Assembly (NCBI RefSeq): GCF_002237445.1
Contig: NZ_CP022527.1
Location: forward strand, 310,001 to 374,000
Origin: Neisseria sp. KEM232
GTDB taxonomy: Bacteria > Pseudomonadota > Gammaproteobacteria > Burkholderiales > Neisseriaceae
Length of the DNA: 64,000 bases
Reading direction: 5' to 3'
In this document: positions 1 through 7,881 of the stretch, piece after piece
Numbering within the stretch: the first letter of the stretch is position 1
Layout of the letters: each line of letters begins with the position of its first letter
Translations under genes and position numbers: made by a program
Notes under the pieces: generated by a model
Told to the model about the DNA's origin: nothing
What the model saw: only the letters and a program-made list of their open reading frames with translations
Database searches by the model: none

Positions 1-858
1 TTGCTGAGCCTGACGGATGCTCTCGTCGATTTCGCGCATCTGGCTTTTTTGGCCGGCGAGATCGTTGCGGTTTTGGATAAGCTTGCTTTCCTGCTCGTAA
101 TACGCGTGTTGGGAGACGAAGTTTTCCGCCAGCAGTTTTTTATAATCGGCAGTGCGTTTGCTTTCAATGCCGCTGATTTGTTCGAGTTTGCGCACTTGGG
201 CAGCCGTTACCTGTTTTTCCGCTTCATGGCCGCGCAGGGCAGCCTGAAGCTGCATATCCTGTGCCGACCAGGTTTGGTACTGGTTTTGCGCCAAAACCTG
301 CGCGGCGGCAAGTTCGCTTTCAGGAATCTGCCATTGCTGCGCCCGCTGTTTGTCCAGCTGCGGCAGCCGGTTTTGTTCCAATGCCGCCAGCACGGCTTCG
401 TAGCGCAGTTTGTTTACCCGCGCTGCCCGCAGCGCTTCGGCAGACTGCACATAATCGGATTCGGAGCCGATGCCTTCCAGTTCAACCAGCGTCTGCCCGG
501 CTTTGACGTGTTCGCCGTTTTGTACGGCGATTTTTTTGACTACGGCGGTTTCCAGCGGTTGGATGGTTTTACTGCGGCTGTTCGGAGCGGTTCTGCCTTC
601 TGCCACCGCAACAATATCGATTTTTCCGACCAGCGCCCACAGCAGCGCCAAGAGCGCAAACAGCATAATCAGCCGTGCAGTCCATTTGGGTGCAGCCGAC
701 AGCGGGGTTTCGACCAATTCCAGATGGGCGGGCAGAAAAGCACGCTCGTCCTTATCTCGCACCGGTGGATCAAGTTGGGCACGTACCGACCAAACATTGC
801 GCCAAACAGTAAGATAACGGGAAAAAAATTCTTTATAGGCTTGGAAGCGGATACCCAT
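1..858 (-). CDS. Type I secretion membrane fusion protein (HlyD family), partial
   Basis: This is the N-terminal 286 codons of a periplasmic adaptor linking an inner-membrane ABC exporter to a TolC channel. The gene runs off the left edge, so its C-terminus is not visible. The protein starts MGIRFQAYKEFFSRYL. It has a cytoplasmic N-terminus, one membrane helix at about residues 64-80 (ARLIMLFALLALLWALVG), then a lipoyl-like half-motif (KTIQPLETAVVKKIAVQNGE) and a Glu/Gln-rich coiled coil, the usual HlyD order. It lies just downstream of the RTX gene on the same strand, behind a hairpin, so it probably exports that protein. A degenerate second copy of the same family follows hlyB near 20.8 kb. 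Family and start are clear; the substrate is inferred. Confidence 0.9.
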   Translation of the reverse strand, partial: MGIRFQAYKEFFSRYLTVWRNVWSVRAQLDPPVRDKDERAFLPAHLELVETPLSAAPKWTARLIMLFALLALLWALVGKIDIVAVAEGRTAPNSRSKTIQPLETAVVKKIAVQNGEHVKAGQTLVELEGIGSESDYVQSAEALRAARVNKLRYEAVLAALEQNRLPQLDKQRAQQWQIPESELAAAQVLAQNQYQTWSAQDMQLQAALRGHEAEKQVTAAQVRKLEQISGIESKRTADYKKLLAENFVSQHAYYEQESKLIQNRNDLAGQKSQMREIDESIRQAQQ

Positions 859-927
859 GGCGGTAGTTTTGTAAAGATTTGACAAAAGTAGCACGATAAC
901 ACAGCAGGTTGTGCATCTCAATAAAGA

Positions 928-960
928 AAGCACACCCGCCAGCCTCTGACGAGTGTGCTT
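928..960 (-). terminator. Hairpin between the RTX gene and hlyD
   Basis: An 8-bp perfect stem (AAGCACAC / GTGTGCTT) encloses about 17 bases and is followed on the minus strand by TCTTTAT. It could terminate or attenuate transcription from the RTX gene before hlyD, so that less adaptor than substrate is made. Confidence 0.55.
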
Positions 961-998
961 CTCACGAACCGTTTTCACACGGTCTTTTCAGTCTCTAT

Positions 999-3824
999 TT
1001 AGAGTGGAGAAGACGCTAACACAGGTTGTTGCATTTGTGGCGAGATACCGGCAGAAGTTCCCCCTGCTTGGGAACCAAATACAGACATCGACTGCACCAA
1101 ATTGTCTGCCATCTGTGCGTACTTGGCAAAATCTGATGCCTGCACCACTTTATCCGTAAACTCAAAACGTTCAACAATATAACTAGAATTATTGAAGAAA
1201 TTTTGTACACGCACGGAATCTTGACGGTTATTGGTTCGCAAGATTAAGTCAGATCCTGTTTTGAAAAATTCAATATCGACCAACTTCAAGCTGTCCAAAC
1301 GCAAAGTATCCGCTGCACCATCAACAGCATAGTCATTGATAACATCATTTCCAAAACCTCTTCCGAAGATGTAGGTGTCGCTGCCGGCTCCTCCTTCCAG
1401 GTAGTCGTTGCCGAAACCGCCTATCAGGGTGTCGTTACCGTCATTACCATACAGATAGTCGTTGCCATCCCCTCCGTCCAGTTTGTCATTGCCTTCGTTT
1501 CCGTTCAGACGGTCGTTATCCGCTCCGCCTATCAGATTGTCGTTGCCGGAAGAACCGTACAGCGTGTCGTTACCCGCTCCGCCGTTCAGTGTGCTGCCTT
1601 TGGCATAGGCATACAGAACGTCTTCTCCTGCCGTACCGCGTTGTACCAGCGATTTCACTGCTTCTACATTCAGACGGCCTCCGTCGGAAAATTCGATGGC
1701 GTCTACGCGGTAATTGCCTGCCGCATCGCTTTCAAAGAAGTAGCGGACGGTTACTTTGTCGGTGCTGTTTTTGGCCGCAATTATCAAATCGTTGCCGCTG
1801 CGGGTAAAGTTGAAGTGGCTTTGTTTCCAACCGTCGGTAAAGCGGATGGTGTCTTTGCGGCCTTCGCTTGCGTCGTAGTTAGATACGGTGTCTTCGCCGA
1901 ATTTTCTTCCGAAGATGTAGGTGTCGCTGCCGGCTCCTCCTTCCAGGTAGTCGTTGCCGAAACCGCCGTCTAAAATGTCATTGCCTCCATTACCATATAC
2001 ATAATCGTTTCCTTGTCCACCGGAAATAATACTAATACCCTCACCACCTCTGAGATAATCATTACTCCAAGTACCATTCTGTATATTGAGCAAGGTGTCG
2101 GCATCTTTTCCTAAAGCTTTCATCCAATCGGTTAGTTTGCCACTTTTTTCACCAGTTCTAATAAAATCTAAAAGCAACGCTCCCGCACCGCCCCAAGATT
2201 TGACATGGTTTTCGCCATAAATGACAAATTCAGCCAAATCGATAAAGGCTTTTTCCTGATTTTTAGCAAAGGCCTTCTCAAAGGCTACCTGAACACCGCG
2301 AAAATCTAATTCGAAATTGCCGTTTTGCAGTTTAACCGAAATTTCTTTGACATAAGGCTGTAATCTGGTTTGAAATAGCAAGTTTTCATAAACACGTTGC
2401 GCTAATTTATCATAAGTTTCGGAAATAACTTTTAAAATATTGTCAGCCTGAGCACTTGTTCCAAAACTCAGTGTGGAAGAATTCGTCCCCGTAAAAGCAT
2501 CAAGAATCCGTACTTTTTCTTTAGAAGATTCCCATGCAGATTCTTGTTCCTTAGTTAAAGAAACCACCCCATTTTTCAAATCAGCAATTTGGGAAGGCGT
2601 AAGCGCAATACCTTGTCCGTTGCCAGACTGGGATGTTACAAAGCCAAAAGTAGGTTGCCGACTAAATTGCGGGTCTGTTTTTGCCCATTCAAGAATCAAC
2701 TTACCCAATCGTGCCATTTGGGTTTGTTTGGTTTGAGACGAAGAATAAGATGCCAATGCATTTGCCAAATTGCCTGACAATGCAGCAGCCTCACGCAGAT
2801 CGCGCAACCTGCCGATACCTTGAAGATTTGCCGCCTCCATCTGTTTATCAGTCATTTTAACAGTATCAACATAACGACTATAAAGTGGATCGGCTTGCAA
2901 CAACAAATCTCCCATTTGCGCAGTACTGCCGTCAGTTTTGGTGTAGCTGCCGACCTGAGCAAGAATATTGCCGTTACCCAAGTCTTTGTTTATATCCTGA
3001 TAAATCAAATTCAGAGATTTGATTTTAAGATCAGCTAATTTAAACAACTCTCCTTCTTGGGTAATGCCATCTTGGTTTAGATCACGCCAAATACGCAATT
3101 GTTTGAAGACATTATCTTTATTATCAATAATACCGTCTCTGTTACTGTCGTGCTGAACCAACGCAGAAAAACCATGAGCAGCATTGCTGCCGTCTAGCCA
3201 ACGTGTACTGTCACCGAAAAGCTCCGAACCGTTGTCGATCCGGCCATTACCGTTTTTATCCCAAACCAGCAAACCGTCATCGGCAGAAACCCAGCCACCG
3301 GCAGTGCGGATGCCGTCGTTATCGTGGTCAAACAGACTGCCGACGAACCCGTTAGCAGCAAGGGTTTCGATGCCGTCGCCATCGAGATCGAGAGCGATTG
3401 GATCGTAGATGTGGTATTTGTTGGCGCGATTGAGATTTTTCCATTCCTCAAATGCTCTATATCCTGCTTCAAAACCAGCTGCAATTCCAAATGCTGCAAG
3501 TGCACCAAGCTTAGTAGCCGGATTAATAGAAACTGCAACAGATGCAGCAATAGTAGCAATATTTCCAGCTACTGCAATTGCATCTGACAATGATACTTTT
3601 CCCGTTTTATCAAAATCATTAATCATTTTACCTAAAGTTAAAGTTGCCGCTCCTGCATTTGTAGCAATCGCAAGTCCTGCAGTTACAGGATTTAGAGCAG
3701 CGGCACCTAAAGCCGCTGCCGCTTGTGACAAGCCCGTGGCAACACCAATTGAGTTATTTGCATTGAGCGCCCCCTCCATACCCGACATCGCTCCATTTAC
3801 TGCCTCTAATACCGCTCTATTCAT
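999..3824 (-). CDS. FrpC-like RTX protein with self-processing module
   Basis: A secreted calcium-binding repeat protein of 941 residues. Domains in order: an Ala/Gly-rich hydrophobic N-terminus (about 1-125); a block opening with Asp141-Pro142 and PIALDLDGDGIET, followed by EF-hand-like DxDxDG motifs to about 270, matching the self-processing module of FrpC in which the Asp-Pro bond is cleaved autocatalytically in calcium; a helical region; and two RTX clusters of GGxGNDxLxG nonapeptides at about 601-639 and 745-821, each ending GGAGSDTYIFGR. The C-terminus lacks a cleavable leader, as expected for type I export. ATG at 3824 is preferred over an upstream TTG because AGGAG lies 6 bases before it. 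Meningococcal FrpC is much longer and repeat-rich, so this is a short relative. Target and toxicity are unknown. Confidence 0.88.
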   Translation of the reverse strand: MNRAVLEAVNGAMSGMEGALNANNSIGVATGLSQAAAALGAAALNPVTAGLAIATNAGAATLTLGKMINDFDKTGKVSLSDAIAVAGNIATIAASVAVSINPATKLGALAAFGIAAGFEAGYRAFEEWKNLNRANKYHIYDPIALDLDGDGIETLAANGFVGSLFDHDNDGIRTAGGWVSADDGLLVWDKNGNGRIDNGSELFGDSTRWLDGSNAAHGFSALVQHDSNRDGIIDNKDNVFKQLRIWRDLNQDGITQEGELFKLADLKIKSLNLIYQDINKDLGNGNILAQVGSYTKTDGSTAQMGDLLLQADPLYSRYVDTVKMTDKQMEAANLQGIGRLRDLREAAALSGNLANALASYSSSQTKQTQMARLGKLILEWAKTDPQFSRQPTFGFVTSQSGNGQGIALTPSQIADLKNGVVSLTKEQESAWESSKEKVRILDAFTGTNSSTLSFGTSAQADNILKVISETYDKLAQRVYENLLFQTRLQPYVKEISVKLQNGNFELDFRGVQVAFEKAFAKNQEKAFIDLAEFVIYGENHVKSWGGAGALLLDFIRTGEKSGKLTDWMKALGKDADTLLNIQNGTWSNDYLRGGEGISIISGGQGNDYVYGNGGNDILDGGFGNDYLEGGAGSDTYIFGRKFGEDTVSNYDASEGRKDTIRFTDGWKQSHFNFTRSGNDLIIAAKNSTDKVTVRYFFESDAAGNYRVDAIEFSDGGRLNVEAVKSLVQRGTAGEDVLYAYAKGSTLNGGAGNDTLYGSSGNDNLIGGADNDRLNGNEGNDKLDGGDGNDYLYGNDGNDTLIGGFGNDYLEGGAGSDTYIFGRGFGNDVINDYAVDGAADTLRLDSLKLVDIEFFKTGSDLILRTNNRQDSVRVQNFFNNSSYIVERFEFTDKVVQASDFAKYAQMADNLVQSMSVFGSQAGGTSAGISPQMQQPVLASSPL

Positions 3825-3839
3825 GATCAAACTCCTAAA

Positions 3840-4349
3840 TTATTTGTCACAATTTATATATATTGATGAAATTAAATGAGATTTATCATCGCCATACTTA
3901 AATAAGTCATTTTTAAAAAAACCAGGTGCATATGTAATTTCCAACTCCTTTAAAATTTTAGGTACTATAATTTGTTCATAAACGCCATCTTTAAGACATT
4001 TTAATTTTGAATCTGTCATTCTTACTGACAAACTATCTTTATCGATAGCAATCCATTTATATATCTTATCTCTTGCGCAAATATCTAAACTATTCTTGGT
4101 AACAAAACGTCTAGGATTATTAGTCAAATTATTACTTTTAAAACACAAACAAATATCTGAAACGCCCTTATTAAATTCTTGTTTACCTACATAAAGCGGA
4201 ACGGTATTAATTAAAGCTCTTTCAAATGATGTGCAACTTAATAAATCAGGGCGTTCTAAATGTTTTTTTATAATTAAAATGAAGATTATTAATACACCAA
4301 TAAAAGGCAAAGCACATATAGATATATATACTATATACATTCTCTTCAT
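3840..4349 (-). CDS. Hypothetical single-pass membrane protein upstream of the RTX gene
   Basis: About 169 residues with one N-terminal membrane helix (about residues 4-26, YIVYISICALPFIGVLII), then a soluble domain with several cysteines (SCTSF, CLCFK, DICARD, KCLKD). I recognise no family and there is no lipobox. The gene is AT-rich and ends 15 bases before the RTX start, so the two are probably co-transcribed. In meningococci frpC is preceded by frpD, whose lipoprotein product binds FrpC; this protein occupies the same position but does not look like FrpD. A partner or immunity role is only a guess. An in-frame TTG at 4367 would add six residues; ATG at 4349 follows a weak AGG. Confidence 0.6.
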   Translation of the reverse strand: MKRMYIVYISICALPFIGVLIIFILIIKKHLERPDLLSCTSFERALINTVPLYVGKQEFNKGVSDICLCFKSNNLTNNPRRFVTKNSLDICARDKIYKWIAIDKDSLSVRMTDSKLKCLKDGVYEQIIVPKILKELEITYAPGFFKNDLFKYGDDKSHLISSIYINCDK

Positions 4350-4426
4350 AGCTATACCTATTTTCAATGAATAATAATAGATATGGAAACAAACTTTACA
4401 ACTACGCGTTTGCTATATTGGGCATA

Positions 4427-4923
4427 AGTAACAAAATGGAGGCTAAGAATCCCTGCAAGCCTTATCCTATAAGGCTTTAAAAGAGATCGAAGGCTTTGAA
4501 TACAAAAAATGCCCTTTCTGCCGCTCAAAACAAGTCAAAAAGAACGGCTGTCGAAACGGCAAACAACGCCACAAATGCCACCTCTGCGGCAGGCAGTTTG
4601 ATGGCGGCAGATGGCTTAATCCGCAGAAAATATGGCAGACATACAGAGAAGGCAGACAAACCGCCGTACAGCTTGCCAAAACTTACGGATGCAGCAGGCA
4701 GACCATTCTGAGACATCTCAAAAAGGTTCAAATTGAAGCGCACTTCATTGCTCCCGAAGTAGCCAACGTCATCATGGACACCACCTACTTCGGCCGTACG
4801 TTCGGCGTCATGGTTCTGTTCGACAGCATCAGCGGCAAAGCCCTGCCCGTCAGCGAAGCCAAATACGAAACCAACACGCTATATGCCCAAGCCATAGGCA
4901 GACTGAAAGCCAAAGGCATTTTG
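4427..4923 (+). mobile_element. Truncated insertion sequence, left end with transposase N-terminal half
   Basis: The fragment opens with AGTAACAAAATGGAGGCT, which recurs at 21483-21500 at the other end of the same element type, so it is the terminal repeat. An open frame follows from about 4452: a zinc-ribbon-like start (KKCPFCRSKQVKKNGCRNG, HKCHLCGRQF), a helix-turn-helix (YGCSRQTILRHLKK) and the first catalytic Asp region (VIMDTTYFGRTFGVMVLFDS). It stops at about GRLKAKGI, where IS1016 sequence begins. I read it as the Zn-binding IS256-like transposase type common in Neisseria. It lacks the rest of the catalytic domain and an ATG at the expected start, so it is inactive. Confidence 0.75.
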
Positions 4924-5330
4924 CAGTCTTTGGCATTCTCAAACGCGGCGGCAAGGTTTATACCGTGGTTGTCGAGAACGCTAAAAGAGAGACGTTATTT
5001 CCTGTTATAACAAAGAAAATTATGCCTGACAGTATTGTCTATACGGATTGTTTGAGCAGCTATGATGTGTTGGATGTAAGCGGATTTACCCACCACCGCA
5101 TTAATCACAGCAAGCTGTTTGCCGACAGACAGAACCATATCAACGGCATTGAAAATTTCTGGAATCAGGCAAAGCGCGTACTGCGCAAATACAATGGAAC
5201 CCGCTGCAAATTTTTTCTGCTGTTCTTGAGAGAATGCGGGTTTCGTTTAACTTTGGGACGCCTTCTAAGCAACTTAAAGTATTGCGTCGGTGGTGTGAAA
5301 ATTAGGGTTCATCTAGTACGACAGTCCCTG
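4924..5330 (+). pseudogene. IS1016-type transposase remnant (frameshifted, 5' truncated)
   Basis: The second half of an IS1016 (IS1595-family) transposase is joined directly to the preceding IS fragment. Recognisable pieces are ILKRGGKVYTVVVENAKRE, DSIVYTDCLSSYDVLDVSGF, HHRINHSKLF and HINGIENFWNQAKRVLRKYNG. Near 5245 one T is missing (CGTTTAACTTTGGG instead of CGTTTTAACTTTGGG), which throws the end (FGTPSKQLKVLRRWCEN) out of frame. The segment closes at about 5306-5330 with a candidate terminal repeat (GTTCATCTAGTACGACAGTCC) three bases from the rsmI stop codon. The N-terminal third is absent, so it cannot transpose by itself. Confidence 0.75.
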
Positions 5331-5333
5331 AGA

Positions 5334-6206
5334 TTACTGCTGCTTCAAAGCCAACGCCGCTTCATACAATATCTTTTTTCCTTCGCCCGTAATCTGTGCC
5401 GTTAATGCTGCAGCCTGCTTGGTGGGCAGTTCGTCGGCAAGAATGCGGAGCACGCGCAGGGTTTCGTCGGACAGGGTTCCGCTTTTTTCCTGCGCGGCGG
5501 GGTGGAGGACAAACACCATTTCGCCGCGCGTTTGGTTTGCGTCTTCTCGCAAGGCCATCTGAATGTCCGCTACCGTGCCGCTTAAAAAGGTTTCGAAGGT
5601 TTTGGTCAGTTCGCGTGCCAGTGCCAGGCGGCGTTCGGGAAAGGCGGCGGCCATGTCGGCTAGGGCGGCTTCGATGCGGTGTGGGGTTTCAAACATCACG
5701 ATCGGGTAATCCGCCGCCTGCCATGTGTCGAACAGTTTTTTGCGTTCGGCGCTTTTCGGTGGCAGAAAACCGCTGAAATAAAAGTCGGACTCGGCTACTC
5801 CCGCCGCGCTGAGGGCGGCCATCACCGCGCTGGCGCCGGGTACGGGGACGACTTTGAAACCGGCCGCGCGGACGTGTTCCGCCAACCGCGCACCCGGATC
5901 GCACACGGCGGGCGTACCCGCGTCGGACACTTGGGCGACGATGAGGCCGTCTGAAAGGGCAGAAACGATTTTTTCCGCCATTTGCCGCTCGTTGTGCTCG
6001 CGTACGCTGAGGAGCTTGGTTTGTATGCCGTAGGCGGCGAGCAGGCGGGCGGTGACGCGGGTGTCTTCTGCACAGACGAGGTCGGCCCGCTGCAGCACGG
6101 CCAGCGCGCGCAGGGTGATGTCGGCAAGGTTGCCGATGGGCGTAGCGACGACATACAGCGCGGATTTGAGGCTGTCGGCGGCTTTTTGCAGGTGTTTTTG
6201 CAGCAT
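5334..6206 (-). CDS. rsmI: 16S rRNA (cytidine-2'-O)-methyltransferase RsmI
   Basis: RsmI methylates the ribose of C1402 of 16S rRNA in the decoding centre, using S-adenosylmethionine. The 290-residue length is normal. The N-terminus has LYVVATPIGNLADITLRAL and AEDTRVTARLL, followed by VSDAGTPAVCDPG and VPVPGASAVMAALS, the SAM-binding loops of the tetrapyrrole-methylase fold. An IS1016 remnant sits three bases after its stop codon. The gene is divergent from yraN across a Correia element, an arrangement in which that repeat can supply promoter sequence. A paralogue lies at 41.3 kb. Confidence 0.95.
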   Translation of the reverse strand: MLQKHLQKAADSLKSALYVVATPIGNLADITLRALAVLQRADLVCAEDTRVTARLLAAYGIQTKLLSVREHNERQMAEKIVSALSDGLIVAQVSDAGTPAVCDPGARLAEHVRAAGFKVVPVPGASAVMAALSAAGVAESDFYFSGFLPPKSAERKKLFDTWQAADYPIVMFETPHRIEAALADMAAAFPERRLALARELTKTFETFLSGTVADIQMALREDANQTRGEMVFVLHPAAQEKSGTLSDETLRVLRILADELPTKQAAALTAQITGEGKKILYEAALALKQQ

Positions 6207-6237
6207 GGTTTTGCATCCGTGAGAAAACGACGCATTG

Positions 6238-6392
6238 TATAGTGAGCCAAAATAAAAAATCTACGCTGTTGCCGCCCCTAGCTCGAAGAGGGCGGTTTTC
6301 TACGGCATTGGAAATGCCAAGAAAACCAGCCCCGTACTATCCATGCTGTCTTTGGCTTGCCACCTTGTATCTTTTTGTGTTGACCCACTATA
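6238..6392. repeat. Correia element (CREE), divergent full-length form
   Basis: A 155-bp element bounded by TATAGTG at the left and CACTATA at the right. Read on the minus strand it matches the Correia layout: TATAGTGGGTCAACA, then ACAAGG, AAGCCAAAGACAGCATGG and ATAGTACGG, with arms closing back on each other. The interior is more diverged than the copy at 28.45 kb. It fills nearly the whole gap between the divergent genes rsmI and yraN, so it probably shapes transcription of one or both. Correia elements are non-autonomous neisserial repeats that can carry promoters and integration host factor sites. Confidence 0.75.
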
Positions 6393-6474
6393 GCTTTCAG
6401 ACGGCCTGTTTGCAGCAAAACACGTTGTCCCGTAACATTCGGGCCGTCTGAAAACCTTTGTTTGGGAAAAACGA

Positions 6475-6822
6475 ATGCGCCTGAACCATCCGCAAGGACA
6501 GGCCGCCGAAGATGCCGCGCTGGCCTTTCTGCAACGGCAGGGCTGCCGCCTTGTCGAGCGCAACCGGCATTGTCCGCACGGCGAAATCGACCTGATTATG
6601 GAATCGGGCGGCGTGCTGCTGTTTGTTGAAGTAAAATACCGCAAATCGGCAGCGTTCGGCGGCGCGGCGCACAGCATCACGCCGTCCAAACTCGTCAAGC
6701 TGCAAAAAAGCGCCGAACTGTATCTGCAACAGCACCCGAAACGCGGCCGCGCCTGCCGCATCGACGCCGTGCTGATCGAAGGAAACGCCGCCCCCGTCTG
6801 GCTGCAAAACATCACAGGATAA
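6475..6822 (+). CDS. yraN: YraN family (UPF0102) nuclease-like protein
   Basis: A 115-residue protein of the UPF0102 family, with a restriction-endonuclease-like fold. The family motif is present: RNRHCPHGEIDLIMESGGVL followed by FVEVKYRKS, giving the E-D-ExK arrangement. The biochemical role is not settled. It overlaps the gmhA-type gene's leader (4-base gap) as in many proteobacteria, where rsmI, yraN and a SIS-domain gene cluster together. An uptake sequence lies about 20 bases upstream. Confidence 0.9.
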   Translation: MRLNHPQGQAAEDAALAFLQRQGCRLVERNRHCPHGEIDLIMESGGVLLFVEVKYRKSAAFGGAAHSITPSKLVKLQKSAELYLQQHPKRGRACRIDAVLIEGNAAPVWLQNITG

Positions 6823-6826
6823 ACCC

Positions 6827-7420
6827 ATGACCACATTGGAAGAGCGCGTCCGCGCCCATTTTGAAGAAAGCATCGCCGCCAAGCGGCAGGCCGTCGAAGT
6901 GTTGGCCGAACCCACCGCCGCCGCCGCGCAAATGCTGCTCGAATGCCTGATGAACGACGGCAAAATTCTCGTCTGCGGCAACGGCGGATCGGCAGCCGAC
7001 GCCCAACACTTCGCCGCCGAACTCACCGGCCGTTTTGAAAAAGAACGCATGGAGCTGGCCGCCCTTGCCCTCACCACCGACACCTCCGCCCTCACCGCCA
7101 TCGGCAACGACTACGGTTTCGAACACATATTCAGCAAACAAGTCCGCGCCCTCGGCCGTCCCGGCGACGTGCTGTTGGGCATCTCCACCTCGGGCAACTC
7201 CGCCAACGTTATCGAAGCCATCAAAGCCGCGCACGAGCGCGACATGCGCATCCTCGCCTTCACCGGCCGCGACGGCGGCAAAATCGCCGCCATGCTGAAC
7301 GACAGCGACATCCTGCTCAACGTCCCCCACCCGCGCACCGCCCGCATCCAGGAAAACCACATCCTGCTCGTCCACGCCCTGTGCGACTGCATCGACACCA
7401 TGCTGATGGAAGGCATGTAA
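6827..7420 (+). CDS. gmhA: Phosphoheptose isomerase (GmhA/DiaA-type SIS protein)
   Basis: A 197-residue single SIS-domain protein. GmhA converts sedoheptulose 7-phosphate to D-glycero-D-manno-heptose 7-phosphate, the first step of the heptose pathway for lipooligosaccharide core. Visible motifs are CGNGGSAADAQHFAAELTGRF (phosphosugar loop plus the catalytic Glu region), GISTSGNSANVIEA, and RIQENHILLVHALCDCID, which carries the Gln and His of the active site. The paralogue DiaA (a DnaA-binding protein) has the same fold and the same gene neighbourhood in enterobacteria. Retention of catalytic-type residues favours GmhA. The gene is four bases after yraN, implying an operon. Confidence 0.85.
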   Translation: MTTLEERVRAHFEESIAAKRQAVEVLAEPTAAAAQMLLECLMNDGKILVCGNGGSAADAQHFAAELTGRFEKERMELAALALTTDTSALTAIGNDYGFEHIFSKQVRALGRPGDVLLGISTSGNSANVIEAIKAAHERDMRILAFTGRDGGKIAAMLNDSDILLNVPHPRTARIQENHILLVHALCDCIDTMLMEGM

Positions 7421-7429
7421 AACGGAATG

Positions 7430-7483
7430 AGGCCGTCTGAAAACGAAAGCTTCAACGAAGTGAAAACCTGTTTCAGACGGCCT
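7430..7483 (+). terminator. Inverted uptake-sequence pair after gmhA
   Basis: AGGCCGTCTGAA and its complement TTCAGACGGCCT flank about 30 bases, forming a stem just after the gmhA stop. There is no strong T tract, so termination is plausible but not certain. Confidence 0.5.
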
Positions 7484-7497
7484 CACATTGCCCCGCC

Positions 7498-7824
7498 ATG
7501 AAAAAGACGCTCCTCACCGGCCTGCTCCTGTTTCTCGGCCTGAGCCCGTCCGCCGCCCGCGCCGCCGAAGAAACCCGCCACTACCTCGGCATCGTCTACC
7601 CCAAACAGCGCAACCGACCCGTCGTCTTCTACGACGAAATCAGCCGCGAACGCGCCGCCGAAGTGCGCAAACAAGGCGAACCCTCCTGCTACACCGTTAC
7701 CTACCGCAACGGCCGCCCCGTAAAATTCGTCAAAAACCTGCGTCACAAAAAACTCTCCGAAGGCAAAATCCTCTACGACGCAAACAGCCGGCCCGCAGGC
7801 ATCCGCTTCACCGATACCCCGTAA
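7498..7824 (+). CDS. Hypothetical secreted protein
   Basis: A 108-residue protein with a clear signal peptide (MKKTLLTGLLLFLGLSPSA, cleavage after ARA near residue 22). The mature part is small, basic and without cysteine pairs, with motifs YLGIVYPKQRNRPVVFYDE and YRNGRPVKFVKN. I recognise no family. No lipobox is present, so it is probably periplasmic. It lies between the gmhA terminator and the rlmL-like gene and may be monocistronic. Confidence 0.65.
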   Translation: MKKTLLTGLLLFLGLSPSAARAAEETRHYLGIVYPKQRNRPVVFYDEISRERAAEVRKQGEPSCYTVTYRNGRPVKFVKNLRHKKLSEGKILYDANSRPAGIRFTDTP

Positions 7825-7881
7825 ACCTTCCGCCAAACCGTCCGGCACAGGCCGCCCGTAAACCCGCAGAAAACCCATTCC

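Noticed and set aside
1..882. Plus-strand open frame at the window start
   Set aside because: The minus strand encodes a clear HlyD-family protein over the same bases.
1360..2040. Tandem DNA repeats as a possible CRISPR or minisatellite
   Set aside because: The periodicity is 27 bases with variable sequence and encodes RTX nonapeptides in frame; it is a protein repeat. I saw no CRISPR array anywhere in the window.
4360..4385. Fur-box-like AT-rich sequence (AATGAATAATAATAG) before the RTX operon
   Set aside because: It resembles degenerate NATWAT repeats but is not a convincing match in an AT-rich stretch; iron control of this operon remains unproven.
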